Assembly: GCA_014058105.1 (NCBI GenBank)
Contig: JACGCM010001129.1
Coordinates: 3,359,001 to 3,423,000, forward strand
DNA length: 64,000 nucleotides
Direction: 5' to 3'
Source: Kingdonia uniflora
Taxonomy: Eukaryota > Streptophyta > Magnoliopsida > Ranunculales > Circaeasteraceae
In this document: positions 22,170 through 33,554 of the stretch, in pieces
How the letters are laid out: each line of letters opens with the position of its first letter
Position numbering within the stretch: the first letter of the stretch is position 1
Made by a program: the position numbers and the translations under genes
Notes under the pieces: generated by a model
The model's database searches: none
Seen by the model: only the letters and a program-made list of their open reading frames with translations
What the model was told of the DNA's origin: nothing

Positions 22170-23768
22170 AGGATCCATTACTCCTTTTGTGGCTTAAAGA
22201 GGTTGGTTAGAGTTAGGGTTGTGTTTTTTATTAATCTATTTGCCAGCAATTTTAGTCTCGATTCTTTTTAGGGTGCATGGAAAATTTCCATCGCGTAGCT
22301 TCCATTTTTGACGTGTTAGTTTTGGTCACCCCGTCGCTCTAACATGTAGTGTACCTGTAGCGGTTTTGCCGGCTTCTGTTTGTTGTTTTATTTGGCTCAT
22401 CAAGTCGGTGTATTTTGTTGTCTAAGCATACTCTGGATTGCTACTCATTTGTTGTATGTTTGGTGGGAGTTCGATTCTATGAAATGATAGAAGTGATCCT
22501 TTCTTTCGTTCTTTTGTTCTGTTTGTGGAATTTCATTTATACTCTTATTGGTCCACAAAAAAAAATAATTCACTTAGTTTGAGTTTTTCTGCCGATTTGT
22601 CGAGTCTTACTTCTGTATTGAAGAAGTGAAAGTGTCAGAGAAATAGGCCTAGAAGTTTCGAGTTTCAGAAGGATGCAGTCAATTGAGAGGAAATGATCAA
22701 ACTACCTGTGGAATCTCACTTGATTAACTTGGTCAAGGTATCTTATCTCTTGTATTTTTCAGTTATTTGCCGTGTAGTATGCAGTAATGGACGGTTCTTT
22801 AATATATGAAAAATTGATAAGTATTTTGGGCCAAGCTATTACATCTGTGTGTGGAAGGTTTTCCAATTACTTGTCATTTGTAGTAAATAATGGGTGTGTT
22901 TTTAGGGTAGGGATTATTATTTATTTGGAACATTTGTAAGCATAGCTTAGAATTGAATTTAGATTTTGCTGATAATGTTCTAGTATTTAAGTTACCATGG
23001 ATTATGTAGTAATGAAACATTTGTATGCACTTTTGGTGGTGGTTGTAGTACACGGTGGAAAACTAAGATTTTTGCAGGAGGATTATCAGTAACCTGTACC
23101 ATAAACACATAATCAGATGGGTGTGACCAGAACTTGACAGAACTATTGGATCTTTAGTATTCTATGGTGTACATAAAAGAAACTTGATGATAATGTGTGA
23201 CCCCAAGAGCAGTGTAAACGTTGCTCACTGTTTCTGATGATCGATAGAACCAATGAAGCTTTGTTCTTTGTTATCTGGCAGGCCTAAATACTGGTATAAG
23301 CTTCTACATGTAAGCACTCTAAATGTTAACACAAAAATCCATCAAAGCTATCATGTCTAACTCTCGAATTTGAGAAAAGGTTTTGATATGGTATGACATT
23401 AAACTAAGGACAGAATGTAAGAAAAAAGACGGTCTTATTAGAATTGGTGGTTCATCTCAAAACCAAAAACCAAAAACCAATTGGCTCTTATATTATCGAG
23501 GTGCAAGGCTTGAATACGTGGGACTATACCTTTCGCACGTGCTACCGACCTTCCCTGACACGTGTGCCTCGTGCTTAGTGAAAATCAAATACAAAAAAGC
23601 ACTGATTTTCGACAAAAGTAAAAAAAATACAGAGATATGAATTCTTGTGTCTTTAGATATTTATTATTTATGAGGTCGGTGATAAAATAGGTTGCCATGC
23701 TCAAGTAAAGAATCTGATCCTTACCTTACCACTCATCTCTCAACGTGTCCTCCCCACTCACTCATCTC
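22170..23768. other. OTU 3' UTR and intergenic region, no gene seen
   Basis: T-rich 3' sequence after the OTU stop, then AT-rich DNA. The open frame 23383-23640 has no domain or support. The last ~100 bp form the HVA22 promoter. Confidence 0.5.
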
Positions 23769-23775
23769 TATATAA
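23769..23775 (+). promoter_or_regulatory. TATA box of the HVA22 gene
   Basis: TATATAA lies 61 bp upstream of the ATG at 23830, followed by a C/T-rich leader with CATCATCTC. The spacing fits a plant core promoter with a ~30-base 5' UTR. Confidence 0.6.
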
Positions 23776-23829
23776 CTACCACTTCCCCTTCATCATCTCT
23801 ACGCAACTTAACTTGCACCAATATTCACA

Positions 23830-25103
23830 ATGGATCGTTTTTGGATGTTTATGTCACAAATGCACTCTCTTGCAGGGTAATCTTCAAAACCCATCTCTCT
23901 ATCCCTCTGTCTATCACATCGGTAATATAACATTCTTTAACTTGCAACTTTTCTCTCTGTAAAATGCAGGCCTGTGATGATGCTGTTGTACCCATTGTAA
24001 GAATCAAATAAACCCCATTTTTATATGTGTGTTTTCTTGGCCTTGTTTTATAATCTTTACCATTTTAAATAGTTGCAATGACATGTGAAGTTACAGATTA
24101 TGCATAAGACACTCTCAAGTCTCTACTTAGCAGCATTTGCAGTTAGTACTTAGCAGGCCTTGTTTGTAAATTTGAACAGGTATGCGTCTGTTATGGCGAT
24201 TGAGAGCACTTCTAAGGTTGATGATGACCAATGGCTAGCATATTGGATATTGTACTCATTTCTTACACTCATGGAAATGGTCTTAGAACCTGTTTTAACT
24301 TGGTAAACAACAACATACTTTTATACTTTACATAGATTATTTGATTCGGCCGTATGATTTTTTCAAAATAAGATATGTTGAATTTTTGTGAAATTATGTT
24401 TTGGTTTCAGGATACCGATATGGTACGATATAAAACTAGGATTGGTAGCATGGCTTGTGCTTCCACAGTTAAGAGGAGCAGCTTTTATATATGAGAGGTT
24501 TGTGAGACAGACGTTGAGGCAATATGGTGGTGCCAAGTTCTCAGTAGCAAAAGATCACTCTCTCAATGGGAAAACCAAGTTGATGGATTACATTTCCCCT
24601 AAGAAAGTAATTTCTTTATTCCCTTATTTTCCCTGTTGCTTATATATATATGTGTGTGTCTTAACAAAAAATGACCTCTGGGTAATGAATGTCATGGTAT
24701 GTATTGTCATAAGTAAACTAAGTCTCGACTTATTTGATTTCTCGTATTCATGGGCTTTTGTATCTGGAAAGCTACGTCTAGAAATTTGCGGTCGACAGGT
24801 TATGTAGATATTGCTGCGTAACATGGTGATTTATACATGAAGGTATAGAATTGGGAATAAATATATACTGCATAGCTTGATAGACCTATTGGGGTGACTG
24901 ATAGTAAATTACTGCTTAGAATGACATTAATCGATGGCAAAATCAATTTATCTTTCGATGTCATGGCCCCATTTAGTTTTGTTAGAATTATGTATGAAGC
25001 TTCGCACTTCCACAAGCTTTTTATATTTGAAATTATTGTTCTGAAACAAGTTGATATATAATACTTTAACGAGTTACTGGCATATTTGCTGCAGGATCAC
25101 TAG
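23830..25103 (+). CDS. HVA22-like protein (TB2/DP1 family ER membrane protein)
   Basis: Five exons are inferred: 23830-23876, 23970-23996, 24180-24302, 24411-24606 and 25095-25103. They join in frame to 133 residues with GT/AG borders. The protein begins MDRFWMFMSQMHSLAGPVMM. Family-diagnostic blocks follow: YASVMAIESTSKVDDDQWLA, YWILYSFLTLMEMVL, WIPIWYDIKL, then LVLPQLRGAAFIYERFVR. TB2/DP1/HVA22 proteins are small hairpin membrane proteins that shape tubular ER; plant HVA22 genes are often induced by abscisic acid and stress. Exon 5 supplies only Asp-His-stop, and exon 2 is just 27 bp, so automated prediction could miss both. No ABA-response element was confirmed. The gene looks intact. Confidence 0.92.
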
Positions 25104-25436
25104 GAAGATCTATGGTAGATGAGAAGGCATATCACAGAAGACTGTTGTTTTTCTTGGGTTTACAGCATTGTAGTCTTTTTTACTTGGATGCTTTGGTGTA
25201 ACTTTGAACTTCGCAGCTTGTTCATGTATAATCCCATACTTTGTGAAATAGACCCTTTTCGTGATATGAAATATATTGATATCAAACACTCTAGCAATCA
25301 CACACATATAGAGATCAAACAAACATGATATGAGAGAGAAGTAGCGTTTTATTGATATGATGAACCAAAAGGTTTACAAAGGCATAAAGCTTAATTAGAT
25401 ATATATAGCCCTCTTCTAAGATGTTTGGGGTTTAGA
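25104..25436 (+). other. HVA22 3' UTR and flank
   Basis: Transcribed 3' region followed by spacer. Overlapping short frames on both strands (25110-25328) are not genes. The segment ends at the target site GGTTTAGA of a hAT element. Confidence 0.5.
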
Positions 25437-25783
25437 CAGGGGGGTGTTCCTTCAAGAATTTTGTTAAAAAATGCCTATATAGGTATATAAAAATATATAT
25501 ACATTTTTCTTTGTCCTAATGACATCAAGGAAAGTTAGCTCAACTGGTAAATTGTGGAGCTCCTAATTCAAGAGTCTAAGGTTCTCTTGATGATATCAAA
25601 TAAGAATCTTATTTTGATATTTTTTTTAACTTAAGCTGATCATGCCATTACCCCAAAAAGCTTCGATTTTTTTTTACGAGAGGAGAAGTGAATTCGGATA
25701 ATTTGCTAGTCAGATATAATATTATATTTGATTGATTTTTAAGTTTAAAATACCGTTAACATGAAATCCTGGCTCCACCCCTG
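25437..25783. mobile_element. Non-autonomous hAT element with perfect 8-bp target duplication
   Basis: The left end is CAGGGGGGTGTTCC. The right end read inward is CAGGGGTGGAGCCAGG, the standard CAGGGGCGGAGCCAG-type hAT terminus. The flanks GGTTTAGA (25429-25436) and GGTTTAGA (25784-25791) are identical, the 8-bp duplication expected of hAT. It is 347 bp and non-coding. Inside, near 25531-25592, is a tRNA-like stretch: box A-like TTAGCTCAACTGG and box B-like AAGGTTCTC. Confidence 0.88.
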
Positions 25784-26079
25784 GGTTTAGAGATATAAAT
25801 CAAATATTGTTGAAAATAGGTACAAGCATTGCACATAAAAACAAATCACACCCTCTTCATCATCAACAACATCATCATGCAGTCTATCATATATCATATA
25901 TGGATTGAAAGGAATTCAAGGTAGTTCAAGAATGAATCTAGAAGTGCTGATATCATTTATAACAGAATATGCTTTGAGACATCCTTTAAATGCAGCAAAT
26001 CAAATCACAAGTTTTGGGACAAACCTAATAATTCTCAAACATTCATCAGGAATTAGGGGCTAAATCCAGTTATTAAGCA

Positions 26080-26290
26080 ACCAAAGCAGATACAATGGGT
26101 TAAATGGAAGCAAATAGTGGAACAGAGGATTATTCTCAATGTGGATGGATGTGATACAGCAACTAGGAAACTTATGGTGGAATGTTTGGATTACCTAATG
26201 GCATCCCTATCATTGCATTTAATAGAAGAGCAATCCCAAAGATTTGCAATCCTTAATTTTACAAAAAATGGAAGTAGTTGAAAGGTGGAC
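26080..26290 (+). pseudogene. Possible LINE-type RNase H relic
   Basis: The frames read WVKWKQ.....IILNVDG and, after a shift, GGMFGLPNGIPIIAFNRRAI. This resembles the start of a plant LINE RNase H domain (W..P....LN.DG....., GG.G.....G....F). It is short and broken; family assignment is tentative. Confidence 0.35.
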
Positions 26291-26899
26291 TATATTGTAG
26301 AAAAATTGCAGTCCCAATAGCAAAGAAGAGGATTGATTGTAACAACCAAATCAACCCCTCTAATTGCACTCTAATTTTATAATAAATACATGAAACCTTG
26401 CACAAGATAGCAAAGGATCAAAGCGATTTACCGTGAAGTAGTTGAAAGCTTGATTTGAATTTTATTCGGCGTTATCTAACCTCGACGGCTTCCAATTTTT
26501 CGTTAATGAGGGAGAAATGTAAAAGATTAGGCATATAGAGAGATGGTTGTACAGTGACTAGATGTGACTGAGATAAGATTGACAAGTATGCCCTTCCCAA
26601 TGTTAAATATTTACAACTTTTCAAACTATTTTTTTACTACTCCTACCCCCAATTTAGATTGATTTAGTTAGATTTTAGTTAGGTGGTGTTTGTTTTTTAA
26701 GTGTTGAATGTTGAAAAAAAAATTGAAGTGCTGAATGCTGAATGTTTTGAAGTGTTGAATGCTGAATTGCTGAATAAGTTATGGTGTTTCTTTTCTAAGA
26801 AGTGTTGAAAACTGGTAAAACTGGTGAATGTCTTAAATACCCTTGTTATAAAAGAACACAACTTAAAGTATATTCGAATAAACAAAAGTTCGGTCTATA

Positions 26900-27095
26900 T
26901 CTGCCCTTCTCTGTTCGAACAAAATGATAAAATGTACATACAAAAGGCATCATTGTACAAAATGAACAAAATTGACAAAATGGATATACAAAATGGACAT
27001 GCAAAATGAACATACAACATGCATTATTACACAAAATGGACAAAAAAGAATGGACAAAATAAACATACAAAAGACATCATTGCACAAAATGGTTT
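26900..27095. repeat. Short-period ACAAAATGGACAT-like repeats
   Basis: Irregular repeats of ACAAAATGGA(C/T)AT-type units. A larger duplicated segment, CATACAAAAGGCATCATTGT near 26938, is matched by CATACAAAAGACATCATTGC near 27063. They are subterminal in the Harbinger-type element, where transposase-binding repeats would be expected. Confidence 0.55.
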
Positions 27096-27239
27096 ATACA
27101 GATCATAAGTATTAAAGATAGTCTGAAGTACGAATCTTAAGATAACACAACCCAATATAGTCTAAAATAGCAAATAGTCGAACATCAACATAGTTTATAA
27201 ATCCAAAAAACAAGATAATCCAAAATAGCAATGCATAGA

Positions 27240-27894
27240 AAACTAAACTCTGAGAAACTGCATGAGGTAGAGTTTCTTTGATTCCAGCGCAGCTAAGCCC
27301 ATAAACATGTCATCATATTCTAGATGTTCAATAAACTTCAAACATGTTCAGTAGCCACTCTGTTTGCAAAAATAGCTTCCATCAAGTCTTCATGAAGTAA
27401 CCCACCTTTCCTAAATATACTGACGTTCTCATTTATCTGATGTGTATCAAGAAAACAAACATTCAAAAATTTATAATATTACTATATAGATGAATATAAT
27501 AAACAAAAAATTACTATACCTTAATCAAGGCATCCCACTCTTCGGGTGGAAGATGAAACGTGCGGGTTTCTGCATTAAAACAATTCCCAATCCTTCTCAA
27601 AAGCCATGTACAAGCATTGTACTTCGCCTATTGGTAAAACCAGACATTACTAAAATATTTCGGTTCACGAGTTATGTTAAATTTTGCATTGTACTCCCTA
27701 ATCTTGGCCCAAGAGGCTTTCGAAAGTCCAGACCCCGCATCTTTACTTGTGTCAAGTTCACGCTTGCATAATGCAAGATAAGTGTACAACATCTCACCAT
27801 TAAGTTGTTTTGCGCATTTTGGAGTATCTTGGCTTGGGTCTTGCCGAACCTTCTTATTCTTTGGAGGCATAGTAAAACCTGATGAAGAAATCAA
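27240..27894 (-). pseudogene. Harbinger ORF1 (Myb/SANT-like DNA-binding protein) relic
   Basis: The open frame from 27894 contains a basic start (MPPKNKKVRQD) and a domain LNGEMLYTYLALCKRELDTS with KASWAKIREYNAKFNI. This is the pattern of the Myb/SANT-like domain of plant Harbinger ORF1 (..T..FL..C..E.......G.....W..I...FN). Downstream, after a frame change, LHEDLMEAIFANRVATEHV and EYDDMFMGLAALESKKLYLM give the C-terminal part. Frames are broken between parts, so the gene is dead. Confidence 0.6.
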
Positions 27895-27949
27895 AACAAA
27901 AATGTCAGCAATATATTCTACATACAGTATATCACAATAGTAAAAGATG

Positions 27950-29740
27950 TTATGCTAAAAGATGCTATGCAAAATATTGAAGAAGAAGGATTGGGTAACA
28001 CCAAAACTCAAATCTATTTAAAGAAGAAAGTTTTAAAGTTGAAACCAATGATCATAGGTCTAATGGAGCCTAAGATTTTTGGAGTAAATTTCATAATACC
28101 TGGTTATAATACAAATTGTATCTCTAATGAAGTGGGGGATGTCAAGGGTAGCATATAGATTTTTTGGCTGGAAGGCCTTTATGATCCAGTTATCAAGTGC
28201 AGTTCTAGGCAACAAATTACAGTGGGGTTCCAAGATTGCAATTTTTCTTTTATTCATGCAGTTTGCCTCAGGATCTATAGATTGGGACTATGGTCCGAGC
28301 TTCTAAATTTTTCTAGCAATAACTAAAAGCCCTGGATCTGCAATAACGACTACAATGTAGTCCTAAGAATAAATGAAAGAAAGGGAGGGAGGTCTCCTTT
28401 ACTTAGAGCAGTGTCAGAGTTTAATGACTTTACTCATGGCAGCTCCCCTTCTTAAGCTTATGCTTAAACTGAGAAGACTCAATAAGGATATCAAGGATTG
28501 GAAGAAGGTGGGGCCTGATAGCATGAAGACCATCAAAAGGGACTTAGAAAGAGACATTTTGAATCTACAAATACAAATAGAGTCTGATCATACAAATGAT
28601 AACCTTCACAATGAAAGTTTTATAAAAGGCAAAAGGCTAGCAGCTATTGAAACTATAAAAGAATTAAACTGGAGGCAGAAGTTAAGAATTAAATGGCTTA
28701 GGGCAGGGGGTATGAGCTCTTCTTTCTTTCATGCTTCTAGCAAGGTTAGAAATGCTAGAGCTATCATCTCTGAGCTCAAGACAGATTTTGGTACCATTGT
28801 GGATCAGGAGGATATCAAGGCTTTTGTTGTGAACCATTTTAAAAAATAAATCTCTAGACAGGCAGTTCTGATTGGTGATAGATTCTTTAGTAATGTGAAT
28901 CAAAGAGTTGCTGTTAGAGAACATGCTTCTCTTATTTGTGTGCCTTCTTCTGAAGAAATTAAGCAAGCTATTTTTGCTCTGAATGGTGACAGTTCTCCAG
29001 GTCCTAATGGGTACTCTGGGTTTTTTTTAGACAGTTTAGAGTATCATTGAAGAAGATATGTGTACAGGTATTGTTTCTTTCTTCCTGGATGGTAGTATAC
29101 CTGTCAGTTTCAACTCAAACCTCATTATCCTTATCCCTAAAATCAAAAGACCTAGTACTATATTTTAACCATTGCAGGCATATTTCTCTCAGTAACTTTG
29201 TGTTTAAAATTATCATAAAGGTTATTGCTTCAAGACTTTCTCCAATTGTAGATAGAATTGTCTCAAATAACCAAAGTGCCTTTATTCAGAATAGGAGTAT
29301 TCAACATAACATTTGCATGACCTCTGAGCTGGTGAATGAGCTTAATGTTAAAATGAAAGGGGGTAATATTGGCCTTAAATTGGATATAACCCAAGCTTAT
29401 GATACTATTAGCTGAGAGTTTATTTTTGCTTCTCTTACAGCTTTTGGTTTTGATGATAGTTTCATTGGGTGGATCAAGATTATTATGGGTAGTAGCAATA
29501 TACCTATTTCTATTAATGGCAGCCCCTCTGGTTACTTAGAAGTGAGTAGAGGTCTCAAGCAAGGAGACCCTCTATCTATCCCCCCCTTTTGCAATTGTTG
29601 AAGATATTTTAAGCTCTAATCTTCAATATCTTAGGCAACAAGGGAAGATAAACACTATGGTGAAGATAAAAAATTGTGAAGCCCCCATACACCTCCTTTT
29701 TGCAGATGATATCTTCTTGTTTATGAATGGTGATTGATGA
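27950..29740 (+). pseudogene. L1-like LINE relic (endonuclease end plus reverse transcriptase)
   Basis: The reading starts inside the endonuclease domain (KLKPMIIGLMEPKI, then VLRINERKGG). It passes through the linker (NWRQKLRIKWLRAGGMSSSF, FFHASSKVRNARAII) and reaches the reverse transcriptase. RT landmarks are RHISLSNFVFKIIIKVIASR, SAFIQNRSIQHNI, LKLDITQAYDTIS, GLKQGDPLS and the catalytic LLFADDIFLF at about 29697-29726. Stops and frameshifts separate the blocks. Both ends are truncated: the first endonuclease motifs and any 3' RNase H or poly(A) tail are missing. It sits inside the Harbinger-type element, just upstream of that element's ORF1 relic. Confidence 0.88.
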
Positions 29741-30646
29741 TTGTAAAGATGCATTGATGATTGAATTTGGGAATTTGGGGATCTTTTTGTTGTGATTGTT
29801 TAATTCTTCCTAAAATACATTTGCTCTACAACAGCAACAACAACAACAGATCATCTGATCATGAGGTTGGAAGGAAAAGCATTGCGACAGCAACAACAAC
29901 AAATAAACCCAACAACACATACAGTAACAACATTTGCTCTACAACAACAGCAACAACAAATCACTACCCCATAGCAACAACAAATCACTACCCCATATCC
30001 TGAAAAATACTTTTTATCATAACTTAAGGTAAAACTGAAGCAAACCCTAAATTCAACTAATTCTAAAAAACTCATTCTGCAAATTCAACTTTTTTGTCCT
30101 AAGAAACCCATTCCATTTCAATCTAAACAAAACCAAACCCAACACCCAAAATCAGATTCATACAAAATTATGGTACCCAATAATTTCATTGCTAACACAA
30201 CTAATTGAAACCCAAATTACCTTATGAAAGAAAGAGAGAGAGAGAGAGAGAACGCAACAACAACAACCCAAATTACACTTGCAGTGAGTACAAATTTTTT
30301 GATCTTAATCGATTGCAACAATTTGTACCTGAAAAAAATGGATCGAAGAGAGAGATGAGAAATTCCTTGACGACAACAACAACAACAGCCAATTGGATCG
30401 AAGAGAGAGATGCGAGATTCCTCGACGAACTCAGTTCTTCAGGCGTTGAGGACAAGGGCAATTGAGGAACCAATTTCTCTTCCAAGTGCTGAAAAAAATT
30501 TAAGCATGTAATCTAGATTGAATTTTTTTTGCTGAATTTGGTTGTCTTAAAAAAAAAATCAGCAGTTAAAGAAACGTAAAACCAGCTGTTGAATTGTTTT
30601 TCAGCTGCTGAAAAAAAAATTCAGCAGGCAAAAGAACACCACCTTA

Positions 30647-31239
30647 GTTTTTTGTTTAGTTAGGTTCTTTAGTTAATTTTTTGTTTAGTTAGATTTTACT
30701 TCTCCCTATGAACAATTATTTTTTTACTTCTCCCACACTCGAATTTTGAGTCCGAAATTACAGATTTTTTTTTTTAATTTTTTAGTTTTGGGCTCCCCAA
30801 CTCTGCACCCGAAATTACAGAGAATTTAGAGTTTTTCTTTTGGAGTAGCAGTTCCTATTTCAGTTTACCCAAAACCAGTTATTATCTAGGGTTCCATTAA
30901 AAAATGATAATGCCCCTCTCTCTCTCTCTCCACTGTGATTAAGGTTCATCGTGGAATCAATGTCAAGTTAACAGTTAGGGTAAGCAATTGTGCCTTCTCT
31001 CTTGCGATTCATGCTTTTCTATCACAGTTAGGGTTTCAGTTCCTCTCATTTCTTCTTGATTTTAAAATGATATTCGATTGCCTGCTTCATCAATTTCACT
31101 TGTCTTCTCCTACAAATTAGAGTTTCGACCTTGATTGATTTTGTTGTTCTACTGCAAATTGGATAGTTTGTATTGTGATTGCAGTTTTACTTGGTGATTG
31201 AATTGTGTGTTCTTGGATAGTTTGTCACATTGTGTTTGT
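30647..31239. other. Spacer with AT-rich and CT-repeat sequence
   Basis: Non-coding leader-like sequence between the Harbinger terminus and the next pseudogene. It has a short (CT)n run near 30917-30930 and a T-rich, intron- or UTR-like stretch. No gene is seen. Confidence 0.4.
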
Positions 31240-32540
31240 TATGGCTAAGACAAAGCTTCGAAAAAGAATTCCACAAAATCATCTATTGCTTCTGCAACTC
31301 GACCTGATCCTAAGTGGTGGTCTAAACTTGATACTTCTGAGCGTCTTGCCAAACCTCAAAAATTTCCATATCGCATTTTCAGTGATGTGACTGAGTATGA
31401 AGATTTCAAATTTATTTACTCTGGAAAGTCTGTTATTGCTGAAAGGCACGTTAATTTTAATGAATTGAAATGGTACCCGTTTAACCTGTGGTTCCCTTTC
31501 GGACACGAACACCTCTCTTATCTTCTCTCAGGTTCTACCCCGATTATGGCTGTTCGATTGTTCTACTCCTGTGCGGGTCAACTTGAACCCTCCAAGAAAT
31601 TTTTCTGGACAAGTCTCTGTGGCGAAGATGTACGCATTACTCTGGATCTTATCTCTGAAGCACTGCAATATCCTCGTGTGAAAAATGCTCACGCATTTCC
31701 TTATGCTAGTGTTTGCGACTCCCTGTACATTCCTCAGCTTTTCAGTAAGCGTTACCAATCCATTGTCGGTAAGACAAACGCTCCACTTCGTTACCTTCGA
31801 CATATATTTTAAGTTCTTTTTTACTTTATTGAATGCAATATCTACCCTAGGAGAGGATACTTTGATGACGTTCATAAGAAATCTCTTCAGTTAATGTGTT
31901 TGTTAGCACAAGGTAAACCTATTAATATTCCTCTCGTGATCTGGGATTATATGACTAAGTTTATATCGATGTCGAAGACTCAGAAACCATTACCTTTTGG
32001 TAGACTTATTCGACGGATTTGTGAGATTAAGGGTGTTTCTATTCCACCTCAAAACTATCAATACCCTATAGGCAAGCTTGATCTTCGTCGTCTTCGTCAT
32101 GCTCAAGTTCCCGAAAATCCAGGTTTTTTTTAGATTGGGGCAGATAGACTTCATGGGGAACTTCGAGAGTGGTGTACGGATGTTGACGATTGACCTACTG
32201 TTTATCCTACAGCCGCAAGTTCATCTAAACATGCAAATGTCTGTGATGTCTTCGAGAATGAGGAAAGTTGTATGCCTTTGCTTAACAATTTAGGTGGTGC
32301 TGGTGTTACAACATGTAATATGACTGATCCTATTGTTACTCATTCTGATATCCCGTTATGTCCAGTGGCGTCTGCATCCATTCCTCATAATGATTCTATT
32401 GCTAATATTGTCCAGCTGGTTACTACAACAATAGGATTTAATTTTACGGTGTTGAAGATGCGTTGGAAGCGATGAATGCGAAGATTGACAATAACTTGAT
32501 ATTGTTGTCTCAAAAGATTAAAGAGGGATTGAAGGATAAA
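31240..32540 (+). pseudogene. Putative plant transposon protein-domain pseudogene
   Basis: From ATGGCTAAGACAAA (31240) a 1-base shift restores a long frame through RPDPKWWSKLDTSERLAKPQ to VTEYEDFKFIYSGKSVIAER and AVRLFYSCAGQLEPSKKFFW. After one stop it continues with GYFDDVHKKSLQLMCLLAQG, INIPLVIWDYMTKFI and LPFGRLIRRICEIKGVSIPP. This order matches the plant-specific 'putative plant transposon protein' domain: a ..V..FY.......... region followed by a ...G..I..P..I...M........LP.G.L...I....G pattern. The C-terminal part (32140-32540) is a variable tail with further stops. The protein's biochemical role is unknown. The copy is inactive. Confidence 0.7.
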
Positions 32541-33554
32541 TAAGATCGAGGACTCGATGCTGCATTTTTTTTGCAATTGCATTTTTGGGGTATCAAGCTT
32601 TCTTTTTGGAATATGGTTGGTTTTAGTTGTCCACTTTTGTTTGCAGTTGCACATCTGCATCTTTCTAGTGCATTTGTTCGGTACTGTTATTCTCTGTTAT
32701 GTGGTCATTATATCTTCCCATTACGCTCTTGTCGTGTATTTTGCATATCTACATTCTTCCTCTGTTTACAACTTTTATTATATTGTGTATCTTTTTGTTT
32801 CGATGATTTAATCCCTTGGACTAGTCATTGGTTGAGTTAGTTGTAGGTGTTTGTTATTTTCACCTTTGTCCTCCACGACAAAAAGGAGGAGAAGTGTTTT
32901 GAAGGTTGAGTTACCGTTAGAGTGTCCAAGCTATACAATTGTACTCCATTATTTTGGAGATTGAGTTACATATAAATGCGACTGGGTCGAGCAAAGCTTC
33001 TTTATAGCTCGACCCACAACTAAAGAGTTTTCAATAAGTTTCGAGACGACAAGTTGGGTGTGGTTTTGATTGAATTCTTGTAATGTGAGTTGGGATGATT
33101 TAAGAATGCATAAAATTGGGTGGTTCAGTGTTAATGTGTGCACTCGGTCGAAATCAAAATTGTGTTTTCCGATATCGTCGTCTCGGTTGTGATCGTTCCA
33201 TAGTGTAGGAGAAGGTTTGGAGAGGTTTTGTTGGGTTTTAGGGATTTTTTAAGAAAGAAAGATGTTGGTTTGGAGAGATGGTCATTTTTATTTTTAGAGT
33301 AATTTTGGCGGGAGTGATACTGCAGTTTTGGGCGCCCCAACTCTTGCCTAAAATTACAGAGTTTGGGGTGTGGGATTAGTAAAAAGAATACTAAGAGGAA
33401 TTTAATTAGAACTTCAAAAGTCTAGTTGGGTAGGGCCCATCACTTTACTGTCTTCCAATGAAAGGAGTAATCATCCGGGATGTGCACCCATTAAATATGG
33501 GATGCGCAAGTAAAGTCTCCCGAGAGAGAGAGAGAGAAAGATCAATGAGGACGG
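32541..33554. other. 3' flank of the transposon-protein pseudogene
   Basis: Non-coding, T-rich. The overlapping short frames around 32557-32840 look like shadows of low-complexity sequence. A (GA)n run lies at about 33521-33538. No gene is seen. Confidence 0.45.

Larger units (their letters stand above)
26682..30643. mobile_element. PIF/Harbinger-type element (~4 kb) with nested LINE
   Basis: The left end is GGTGGTGTTTGTTTTTTAAG and the right end read inward is GGTGGTGTTCTTTTGCCTGC, giving 9 perfect terminal bases and further matches. A TTA duplication lies at 26679-26681 and 30644-30646. Subterminal regions are rich in GCTGAA/TTCAGC repeats. Inside are an ORF1-like Myb/SANT relic on the - strand (27240-27894) and a LINE on the + strand (about 27950-29740). 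(CAA)n and (GA)n microsatellites occur near 29826-29960 and 30233-30250. No transposase frame was found. The 3-bp TTA site and the ORF1 type support Harbinger. Confidence 0.78.

Noticed and set aside
24624..25015. - strand frames over HVA22 intron 4
   Set aside because: They lie in the intron of a well-supported + strand gene and match nothing.
25531..25592. Possible tRNA gene
   Set aside because: The boxes are tRNA-like, but no acceptor stem or anticodon arm can be folded by eye, and it lies inside a hAT element; reported only as a tRNA-like segment.
26697..27070. Phe/Ser/Thr-rich short frames near the Harbinger left end
   Set aside because: Produced by subterminal short repeats (GCTGAA and ACAAAATGG), not genes.
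29826..29960. Coding Gln/Asn-rich protein in the (CAA)n tract
   Set aside because: Frame created by the CAA microsatellite; no homologous domain or flanking coding sequence.
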